From positions 375,237-405,346 of the forward strand of contig BJOX01000233.1 in NCBI GenBank assembly GCA_009731375.1: a stretch of DNA of 30,110 nt, written 5' to 3'. Shown here piece by piece: positions 17,753 through 25,317 of this stretch (position 1 is the first letter of the stretch; the number at the start of each line of letters is the position of its first letter). The position numbers and the translations under genes were made by a program. The DNA is from Paulinella micropora (Eukaryota > Cercozoa > Imbricatea > Euglyphida). The notes under the pieces were generated by a model. The model had not been told where the DNA came from. It did no database searches and was given only the letters and a program-made list of their open reading frames with translations.

Positions 17753-18010
17753 ATGAACAACATAAAAAATTTACCATTAGATGTTCGTTTACACATTATG
17801 GACTACCTATATAATCATCGTATGTATGACTTCACTAGTTGCTATGTGTGTGGATTAACTCTGTGTTTAGCGAACCGCCAGATTACAGCAATTGATGATA
17901 CATTTGACTGATTTTATACTTATGAGTTTTGTTCTAATTATTGTTTTGAACTAGAAAAAAAAGAAAGAGCAATATATAGAGATAAAGCATTAGGTGTTAT
18001 TAAGTATTAA
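17753..18010 (+). pseudogene. F-box-like/zinc protein interrupted by TGA
   Basis: ATG 17753 opens MNNIKNLPLDVRLHIMDYLY, an F-box-like pattern (LPxDVxxxIxxYL), followed by CYVC. A TGA at about 17909-17911 stops the frame after 52 residues. The same phase stays open for a further 32 codons (FCSNYC, then a charged helix ELEKKERAIYRDKAL) to a TAA at about 18008-18010. CxxC plus CxxxC would form a zinc site only if both parts are joined. The 3' end overlaps the convergent methyltransferase by about 21 bases and lies within a direct repeat also found at 19022. F-box proteins link substrates to ubiquitin ligases; here this is weakly supported. Confidence 0.5.
17971..18010. repeat. Direct repeat flanking methyltransferase, left copy
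   Basis: AATATATAGAGATAAAGCAT continues into TAGGTGTTATTAAGTATTA. Its blocks GATAAAGCATTA and TTAAGTATTA recur at 19032-19050, where about 10 bases between them are missing. Confidence 0.65.
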
Positions 18011-18985
18011 TTCGTGTTCGTTTATTCTTTTTTTCGCTGTTTCAAATATGTTTTTATCTTTCTCAATACCTATAAACCGCCGTTTAGTATTAATACAAGC
18101 AATGCCAGTTGTTCCGCTTCCCATTGTAAAGTCTAACACTAAGTCGCCCTCGTTTGAATATGACTTAATTAGCCATTCACATAAATCAACTGGTTTCTGT
18201 GTGGGGTGTAATGTTTTGTGTGGGTTGTTGAATTTTAAGATTGATGCTGGATGTCGGTCGCCTTTGTTAATCGTCGCACCTTTTCCCTTAGTATATCCGT
18301 ATAGTTTTGGTTGGAGTGCTTTCACCTCTCTTACATTGTATGGTTTCCCTTCGGTCTTCTGTGGGTTGTATGTGTTATTTCTTATGTATTTCACCCACTT
18401 TGGTTTTAGTTCTTTGAATTCTAAAAACCCATCCATTTCATTTATCCTATATTTATCTATTAATATGTTGTATGTCTGCTCTGTTGGTAAAGAAAATTGA
18501 GATGATGACATTCTAAAACAGTGGTCAAAACATTGTCCAAATTCATTCATTATTTCTTTTTTAGTTTTTCCTATGTATTTCTTAACTTTTGTAAAGTAAT
18601 CTCTTAGTTCGTGATTTCGTGAATGGTCTAAGTCGTGCCCACTATCACCCTCAAATATGTATATCATTTCGTGTTTTCTAAGTGGCATCTTATTAGCAGA
18701 TAAGAACCCGAGATTTCTGCTCTTTTCCCATACTAGGTCATACCTAAACCAACTCTCATTAGATTGAATAAGTTTATAACCAAATTTTGTAGTAGTAAAG
18801 AAAACATATATACAGTTCCGCTTACATACTTTTTTAAGTTCTACCCACATTTGCTTTAAGTTAATAGCACTATCCCACTCGCAATGTGTCTGCCCATATG
18901 GTAAATCAACCACAACTAAATTAACTTTTTCTTCTATCTTTGGTATGAGGTCAAGACAATCCGCATTGAAAAGTTTTATATCCAT
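17990..18985 (-). CDS. Beta-class DNA methyltransferase (N6-A/N4-C)
   Basis: I chose ATG 18985 (MDIKLFNADCLDLIPKIEEK), which is preceded by TATATAACT; the upstream extension to 19099 has no support. The protein has 331 residues. The catalytic motif IV is DLPYGQTHCEWD (about residue 25), variant DLPY instead of DPPY. The SAM-binding motif DFTMGSGTTGIAC with RRFIGIE comes at the C-terminus (about residue 285). That order is the beta class, PF01555-like, which modifies adenine N6 or cytosine N4. No restriction enzyme gene is visible beside it, so self-protection or masking of viral DNA is more likely than a full restriction system. Intact. Bracketed by direct repeats, so it may be an acquired cassette. 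Confidence 0.82.
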   Translation of the reverse strand: MDIKLFNADCLDLIPKIEEKVNLVVVDLPYGQTHCEWDSAINLKQMWVELKKVCKRNCIYVFFTTTKFGYKLIQSNESWFRYDLVWEKSRNLGFLSANKMPLRKHEMIYIFEGDSGHDLDHSRNHELRDYFTKVKKYIGKTKKEIMNEFGQCFDHCFRMSSSQFSLPTEQTYNILIDKYRINEMDGFLEFKELKPKWVKYIRNNTYNPQKTEGKPYNVREVKALQPKLYGYTKGKGATINKGDRHPASILKFNNPHKTLHPTQKPVDLCEWLIKSYSNEGDLVLDFTMGSGTTGIACINTKRRFIGIEKDKNIFETAKKRINEHELILNNT

Positions 18986-19021
18986 AGTTATATAAGATGG
19001 AGGGAAAAAATAATGAAGATT

Positions 19022-19051
19022 AACATATAAGGATAAAGCATTAAGTATTAG
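19022..19051. repeat. Direct repeat flanking methyltransferase, right copy
   Basis: AACATATAAGGATAAAGCAT continues into TAAGTATTA; 20 of the first 22-23 positions match the left copy at 17971. It lies just before the integrase ATG (19060). Confidence 0.65.
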
Positions 19052-19059
19052 GAGGTGCG

Positions 19060-19995
19060 ATGGACGACCATATACAAGAACTGAAAGAGCAACAGGCATT
19101 AGAACTACATTATCAGAAAAAACAAAGTAAGAAATGGAATACGATATGGGCTGATAAACCGTTGAAACAAGTGTTTGTAGATTTGGCGGATATGTCTAAG
19201 TTAAAAGATAAACCAGGTAATAAAAAATATGCCTTTATGTTGGTTTGGATGGACACTAATAGTAGATTTTTAGAAGTTAGACCGCTAAAAAATAAAACTG
19301 CGAATGAAGTATATACTGGTTTAAAATCTATTCCATATATTCCAGAAATCATTACAACAGATAGCGGAGGAGAATACAAAGGAGCAGTTAATAAATATTT
19401 TGATGAACATAACATTGAACACAGAACAGTTGAAGTAGGAGACCACAAAGCACTCGCAATAGTTGATAGAGTCATTAGAACTATTAGAAGGTGGTTTGAT
19501 ATACTATTTGAAACTAATGGGAACTTTGACTGGGTCTCATACATTGATGATATGGTCAAAGCTTACAATAATCGTTTTCATCCAACAATCAAAGCTAGAC
19601 CAATTGATGTATTAAATGGAAAAGCTACTAATAAACAAAAAATTGAAAGAGATGAAAGTATTAACGAATTTGAACCTGGCGATAAGGTAAGACGAGAAGT
19701 TCAACGAAATCTATTTTCAAAAGGCGGACGAACTTGGTCAAAGCAGATATATACGGTTTTGGGTAGAAACGGATTTAAGATTGTGCTATCTAATAAAGAA
19801 CTAGTCAGCCCCCGCGAGTTATTAAAGACTAAGTTTGAAAAGCCAGTTGATGATGAAAACCAAATTCACGACCTTTTTCAAGAGATAACGAAGGAGAAGA
19901 AAATAAAGCAACAGTTAAAAAAAGAAGACATACAACCAGAAAACATAATTGAAACCAAACGACACAAAAAGAAAAAGGTAATTTTTGATTTGTAG
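19060..19995 (+). CDS. Retroviral-type (Polinton) integrase
   Basis: An intact 311-residue DDE integrase. Catalytic core: Asp41 in VFVDLADM and Asp101 in TTDSGGEYKG. The third acidic position is Asp136 in AIVDRVIRTIRR, where family members have Glu (VERFNRT). Core strands YAFMLVWMDTNSRFLEVRPLKNKTANEV fit well. The C-terminal SH3-like part (FEPGDKVRREVQRNLFSKGGRTWSKQIYTVL) is typical of Polinton enzymes and is followed by a Lys-rich tail. The start at 19060 leaves no room for the usual HHCC zinc domain, so either the N-terminus was lost when the methyltransferase region was rearranged or the family lacks it. It would cut and join the element's ends to host DNA. Confidence 0.85.
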   Translation: MDDHIQELKEQQALELHYQKKQSKKWNTIWADKPLKQVFVDLADMSKLKDKPGNKKYAFMLVWMDTNSRFLEVRPLKNKTANEVYTGLKSIPYIPEIITTDSGGEYKGAVNKYFDEHNIEHRTVEVGDHKALAIVDRVIRTIRRWFDILFETNGNFDWVSYIDDMVKAYNNRFHPTIKARPIDVLNGKATNKQKIERDESINEFEPGDKVRREVQRNLFSKGGRTWSKQIYTVLGRNGFKIVLSNKELVSPRELLKTKFEKPVDDENQIHDLFQEITKEKKIKQQLKKEDIQPENIIETKRHKKKKVIFDL

Positions 19996-20636
19996 AAATT
20001 AATTATGGCCCGAATATCAAAAAAGGTATTCAGGGGGGTGTCAGCAAACTTCACCCGACATTTCGCTTCGGGAAGCCGATTTGCCTTGGACAACTTGACA
20101 ACACAACTTTTTTTGGCAGTATATGTAAAAACGGGGGGATAATGTTGTTATCGCCCTTATATGAACAGATATGGCAAAAATGGCAAACGATAGCAAAATT
20201 AAAAAGGGCGGGGGGTGGGAGGCTTGTACTCACCCCCCCCCGTCCCCCCTCGTTTTTTAGTAGAACCAATATATATTTGGTCGGTCTGGTATGAACGAAT
20301 AGCATAAATTTTTCCTTGCTTGTAATCGGGCATTGTCCTTTTATGTCTTATTATGTCCTTAAACTTAAATGGAATTTTCCACCACTCGTTGTCCTAAAGG
20401 ACTAATTTACCACCACTCACACCAGCCACCTAGAGGCTCAGGTCAAAAAGCCACCAAGTTGAATTTTTACTTGGACAACTTTTCTCTTTTTCGGCAAATT
20501 GGAGTTGGAAGGAGTAAGACGAAAAAGGTCAATTTAATGATATATACATGTTTTCTTATAGTGTGCTATATAAGGCTATTTGGTTGTTTTTGTTTCTTTG
20601 TATTTATTTTACGGGAAATCCATAGGAGGGGGTGCG
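19996..20636. other. Gene-free right flank; possible element end
   Basis: No credible coding sequence. Composition changes from AT-rich to mixed with runs of G and C. TTGGACAACTT occurs at about 20088 and again near 20474, and GTCCTAAAGGAC is a short palindrome near 20391. A terminal inverted repeat should lie about here, but its left partner is not within the window (1-78 does not match), so the exact element end cannot be set. Confidence 0.4.
20206..20249. repeat. GC-rich hairpin followed by T-run
   Basis: GGGCGGGGGGTGGGAG (20206-20221) can pair with CTCACCCCCCCCCGTCCC (20229-20246) around a short loop. TTTTTT follows on the plus strand. It could terminate or process the integrase transcript or mark the element's terminal repeat. 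Confidence 0.5.
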
Positions 20637-20695
20637 ATACATTTTACGAAGGTCGTTTCTGAGGGAGCGAAAAAACGACCCAGTAAAATGTGTAT
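20637..20695. repeat. Long imperfect hairpin
   Basis: ATACATTTTACGAAGGTCGT (20637-20656, continuing TT) pairs with 20673-20695 (AAACGACCCAGTAAAATG, then TGTAT), apart from a one-base bulge and two mismatches, around a loop of about 14 bases. It lies in non-coding DNA outside the viral genes. A small inverted-repeat element or an RNA 3'-end structure are options. Confidence 0.6.
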
Positions 20696-21264
20696 TTATC
20701 TACTATCGCCCTCACCACATCGGACAAAAACTCGTCTTCCACAAGCTCACCCTCACTTACTCTCATTACCCTCCCATTGCTCCCTCTTATGCATGTTGTT
20801 GTAAGTTGTTGTGCAATAAGTGCAATGTTTTTGAATGTGATGATGGGAGGTGTTTGTAGCTTGGAGTGTGGGACCTGGCTGTGGTGGCGTTATCTCCATG
20901 GCCACTGCCGTTGCCTCCTCCTTGCCCTCCTTGCCTCCTGCACCAGCACTGGGTAGACCAGATGGTCTCCTACACTCATTCAGTGTATCCAAGTTTAGGG
21001 TTGAAGTGGGGAGTTTGTCTTGTGATGTTTTGCGGTAGTGGACAGATAAAGTAAGCGTGGTTTGTGGTTGTGGTGCACTGTCTCTCTTGCCACTCCCCTT
21101 ACTTCTTCCCTACTACTCTTCCCTCTCGCCTCACTTTCCCTCTCTCTCTGCAGTCCCTGCTTTATTATTGGAGTTGTGAGGTGGCATGCGCGTGCAATCT
21201 CATTCTCTCCTATCTCCTCAGCTGCAGCTAACAAACCTAGCTCATCCGGGTAATAAGGGGACTT
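20696..21264. other. Non-coding C/T-rich stretch
   Basis: Pyrimidine-rich plus strand with repeated CCTCC, CTCTC and TGTTGTAAGTTGTTG patterns and no frame resembling a protein. Codon composition of the short frames here is skewed and overlapping, so I call nothing. Confidence 0.5.
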
Positions 21265-21434
21265 GGGGGGGGGGGGGGGGGGGGNNNNNNNNNNNNNNNN
21301 NNNNNNNNNNNNNNNNNNNNNNNNNNNNNNNNNNNNNNNNNNNNNNNNNNNNNNNNNNNNNNNNNNNNNNNNNNNNNNNNNNNNNNNNNNNNNNNNNNNN
21401 NNNNNGGGGGGGGGGGGGGGGGGGGGGGGGGGGG
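21265..21434. other. Poly-G runs flanking a 121-N gap
   Basis: Twenty Gs (21265-21284), then 121 Ns, then 29 Gs (21406-21434). Reading frames through it are low-complexity Gly or Pro and are not genes. It may be a real (G)n tract where the assembly failed, or a poly-G sequencing artefact used to join contigs. Confidence 0.85.
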
Positions 21435-23192
21435 CGAATTGCGGGGTCGACAGATAAGTCAATCCAGGGAAACTCGTCGTCCTGGTTTTTGGCATGATAG
21501 CCGCAATAACAACTGAAAACCAACCGCTTTGCTTGCGAGGCATTTATCCCCTTTTCCTCCATCTCTAGAGAAATATTGCAGGGTTTGTTTCTGTTGTTTT
21601 TCCTGAGGCATCTAGTGGACCTAGGCTGGGATTGACTATAGCTAGTTACGAGCAGAGGGGGTTTATTAGGTTTGGGCAGGGGGGTTTTGTTTTCCTCATA
21701 CTCTGAGGGAATTGCTGTAGGGGGGGTTGCCCTTGTTAGCTGACGCCTGCGATTGATTGAGATGTTAGGCTGGGACGCATCCTCAACCCGACTAGTCTTT
21801 TGCTAAGGGACTCCCTAAGCTAGGGCTAGCGCGGCGGGGGACGACCACATCGATCAGAATCACTCTGACCTTCGCTCGCTCTCCCCCCACCATTGTCGTT
21901 AGGGGTTACCTCCCCAGGGTCGTCGGGCTTATCACCCCCCATAAAAACAAGAAGCGCATCGCTATCGCTTTCTTGCCCCCCTCCCTGTTCTACGTCATTC
22001 TCCATTCTCTTCCTCCCTTAAAAGAGCTATGTCTTTCTTCCCTTTGCCTTTGTTTTGGCCCTTTTATTGTTTCCTTTGGGGTTTTTCTCTTCTTCCTGCT
22101 TATGGGGCTTCTTCCTGAGTTTTGGGCAATACGCCTTTGTATGCCCCACCTTCTCGCAAGCATAGCAGGTGACTTTCAGCCACCATTCTTTCTTCTTTCT
22201 CAACTTACCTGTCTTGCCCCCACCCCCTTTTTCGTCATCCTGATCACATCCATCATGAGGTTTGTCTTCTGTCCTTTCTGCTTCCTTCGTCTCCTGTTCT
22301 CGTCGTCCTCTCTGCTCTCCTCCCTACGCCCCTGCCCTTTCAGGCTTCCATATCTCCCACTTATCCCTCGCACTCTCAACTAAGTCATCATGCTTAGGTC
22401 TTAGGTTTGCGGGAAGATTGAAGTAGTTAGCTCGTATTCGCTACCAAAGGCAGGGTGTTTGGCCAGCCTTTGAAGCAGTTTACGAGTTAACTCTTCCTCT
22501 TCAAAGGGATGGGTTCGTAAGCTCTCTACCTTCGCTTTTGAAGGCGAGGTAGTAGCTTAACCAGGTGTCTACATTTGTCTCTGGTTTTGGGTAGATGTGT
22601 TCAAATCTCTCAGCATTGATATGTTTGCTCACACCTCCCGAACCAAACTTGGCCCTGACTAACTCTATCATCTCTATCGGGCCGTTGGGTGTCTTAGTCC
22701 TCAGATATTGTACGACAAGAGTGTGCGAAAAGGCAACAGAAAGCACAAACTGCAAGGCACGCATCTTTTCATAATATTTCTTCTTCTTCTGTACTGCTTT
22801 CACTCTTATGGAGTGCGCTTTCTTCGTCTGTCTTCTTTGTTCTCTCTTCCGGCACCTTCTTCGCGTGCTTCTCTCTCCACTTCCTCTTCTGCTCCTTATC
22901 CATCTTATCCCATTCTTTAGGCTTTTGCAGTGCTACTTTTGTGCGTGGCCTAGCTCTATGGATCGTTGTGCAGCCGTGTCTTTATTTCTGTTCATCTGTC
23001 AGTGTCTCTGTTTCTGACTCTGTTTCTAACTCTGTGTCCAGAGTGTCCTCTGATTCCGGTTCGTCAGGCAAATCCCTCTCCTCTAGATCCATCGCCTCGG
23101 CGTGGTCATAGGGATATTTAACCTTTGCTTTTGCGGGGTTGGCGCAGGCTAGCTTCACACATTCCCTGTTCCAGGCACTAATGCCTTCAGCC
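21435..23192 (-). pseudogene. Decayed retrotransposon Gag with CCHC zinc knuckle
   Basis: Minus-strand remnants in several phases. From the right: GISAWNRECVKLACANPAKAK (about 23190-23130, opening 'E'), then a Glu-rich segment ending at a stop and followed in the same phase by more charged sequence. Next comes a capsid-like stretch with YYEKMRALQFVLSVAFSH, FEHIYPKPETNVDTWLSYYL (22803-22501) and LTRKLLQRLAKHPAFGSEY. Last is CYACEKVGHTKAYC (about 22126-22170), a classic CX2CX4HX4C knuckle. Several stops and phase changes show it is not functional. The left part (21562-21435) reads RLVFSCYCGYHAKNQDDEFP and is cut by the poly-G gap. It probably belongs to a Ty3/gypsy element separate from the Pol at 25318. 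Confidence 0.65.
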
Positions 23193-25317
23193 TAGTTTTG
23201 TAATTTGTATTAATATATGAAGTCTGAGTATCCTCTATTGTTCCCATCTAAGATGGGTATTGCACTCAACGTCTGCTTCAGTGAGAAGCTGTCCCTTATC
23301 GGCCTCAAGGCTTACTGGCAACCTTTGAGCAACTTAGCATGCTCATTATGGAGGCCTTTACCGACTCCTTTCAGAGTCCACCGGTCCGACCTATCTCACA
23401 CAGCTACCAAAAGGGATGTAAGGCAATTTAATAAAGAGAATTCTGACAACTACAGTACGTCGCAAAACTAGTACTACTAAGATAAACGTAACTTGCCGTA
23501 ACTTTCAAACAAGCTGGAGGGAAAATATAATTACTAGGCTGTACTACGTGACGGGGCTCCAGTTACCGACTACTTATCTAGAATTTCTACAAAGACTGAT
23601 TAAGTTAATACTCACTGCCACTAGAGTGGCAAAGTATAGCGTCCGTTGTATCACTAAATAATTAAGTGAAATTGGTACTGTCCCTTATGACAAATCAACT
23701 ACCCTAGTAACGTTAACTCCTGGTAACGTCGGAAATGAAATCATCTGAGGAATAACGCTCGGAGTCACACTGTTGCCACGGTGATCAAGTTATCCGCCGA
23801 TGATAGATCAGTTATTACTACTGAATCATTGATATTAATATTAATAATAATAGTCTATAATCAGTATTTAATATTAATAGCATTTACTGACGCAGCCGGT
23901 CGCAGTGCACGCTCACTTGAACACTTTATTGATAACTGATCCGAAGGCAGAAACTGAGAACAGTCTGAGGTCGGAACTCAGTGACCAGACTCGTGACAGA
24001 CAGCAGTCAACAGCTAGAAAGTGTGCAGTTAATAAATTTAATATATTAATAACTGAACTGCAGTAAGTTCAATTGAGGGGATGATTTAATCGGCCCAGAT
24101 AGAGTCTTAGATGATGATTAAACTTGAAGTATCATTTGAAAGTTAAGTTGAAGGTTATGATTATTATTCTGGTCCTTGAGTGGCCGCTATGATCATATTG
24201 TATCATCTTTACGCAAGCACTGCTTAATAGAATATTAATACTTGCCACTCATATTCAATATTTCATTGCCGGCACTGTTACAATCCCCGAAGATAGCTCA
24301 ATAAAAAGTCGGTAATACAACCAGACACAAATCCCCAAAAGAGAATGATGTCTCGTTATATTAGCTCAGTGAAGCCGAAAAGAAAACGGCAACAGACCAA
24401 GGTTAAAATGGCATTAGGTCAAATCCGGCCAAACGATATTGAAAATAATGGGAAAAAACTAGGTGCACCTGACACCAGAAAAAGGGTACTTTTTACCGGC
24501 TATCCGGGGGGTGATGCCTACAGTACCCCTTCCCGTTTTTATGACGGAAATATGCAATATTTTCGTCATATAATTGCTGATTTCTTTTCTGCACAAACGC
24601 TACGGGGTGTCGCAACTAAGTGCATTAACCCACGGATAGACGGTGCAGTGGATATATAAAACGCATACGCCAGACACGAGTCAACTATAAATCTCCAGCC
24701 TCGTTTTTGTAAATAAAAACTCCTCCTTCCACACTTGTTGTCCCCCCCGTAACTTAATTCTGAGGCAGTATGTCAAGAACAAATAGTATTACTATTGCAA
24801 TAAAAGCAGCGTTATAATTTTTCTCCTTCTCCAAAAACACTTCCGATCAGTAAATACATTGTCTTTTAATAACATACCCTTGTATTCAATCGGTTACCTT
24901 AATATAGTACTAGGGGGCCAGACCTAATAACTATATCCAAAGCCGGGGTGAGTGAGCCCGACCATGCGATATGCCGACACAAGTAGAGACGGACCGTGCT
25001 GGTATGACGATATTAAGTATATCCAAAGAAAAAAATTTAATATGTCTACTATGAGAACATTTTTTGAGAACATCACCCTGGATACTTGAAGCAGGGTCGT
25101 ACCAGGAACACCATCGCTAAACTCACAAGCGATCCCCTTATACGGTGTCGTATCCATTTGCCGATTGACCCTCGCACTCATATGTTGCGATAAAAATGCC
25201 AAGTAACAACAATGGTATAAAAACATTTTAATAAGACATGATCTGACATGGGCACTATGAGATTAATCCACATGCAGCTTTCAATGTCCGACGCGTGATA
25301 AAAGAAAAAAATGTCAC
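23193..25317. other. Non-coding region between two retroelements (LTR-containing?)
   Basis: About 2.1 kb with no convincing gene. It sits after a minus-strand Pol stop and before a minus-strand Gag start, where an LTR and leader should be. CTAGTTTTG (about 23194-23202) and CAAAACTAG (about 23463-23471) are inverted copies. An AT-rich part with repeated ATTAATATTAATA lies near 23830-23880. A minus-strand purine tract (complement of CCCCCCC, about 24743-24749) could be a polypurine tract, but LTR ends cannot be fixed because no second copy is present to compare. Confidence 0.45.
24651..24717 (+). promoter_or_regulatory. TATA box and AATAAA signal, LTR-like
   Basis: GATATATAAA (24651-24660) is followed 52 bases later by AATAAA (24712-24717), with CTATAAATC between them. 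The spacing fits the U3/R/U5 arrangement of an LTR read on the plus strand, opposite to the Pol gene. TGTTACAATCCC near 24277 and GTAACT near 24752 could be its ends. No tRNA-primer site is evident, so a solo LTR is one reading. Confidence 0.3.

Noticed and set aside
9149-17911. UGA recoded as tryptophan in this element
   Set aside because: In-frame TGAs in the penton and F-box-like genes would suit Trp, but TGA also ends the helicase, lipase, protease and the 123-residue protein at sensible places, and one other break is a TAA. Simple lesions explain the data better.
18986-19099. N-terminal extension of the methyltransferase
   Set aside because: The extension has no methyltransferase features, overlaps the integrase start and skips the TATA-preceded ATG at 18985.
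1-20640. Terminal inverted repeats of the viral element
   Set aside because: I compared the first 78 bases with 19996-20640 on both strands and found only short T-run matches, so no TIR is called.
21186-21562. Gly- or Pro-rich frames through the gap
   Set aside because: They consist of the poly-G tract and Ns on either strand and carry no protein information beyond a short Gag-like piece.
23217-23471. 84-residue plus-strand frame
   Set aside because: No recognisable features; lies in probable LTR/leader sequence and contains parts of inverted repeats.
24345-24659. 104-residue plus-strand frame
   Set aside because: Lies inside an LTR-like stretch directly before the TATA box and matches nothing I know; chance open frame is likelier.
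24924-25226. 100-residue minus-strand frame after Pol
   Set aside because: Located in the expected 3' leader/LTR of the retroelement and without domain features.
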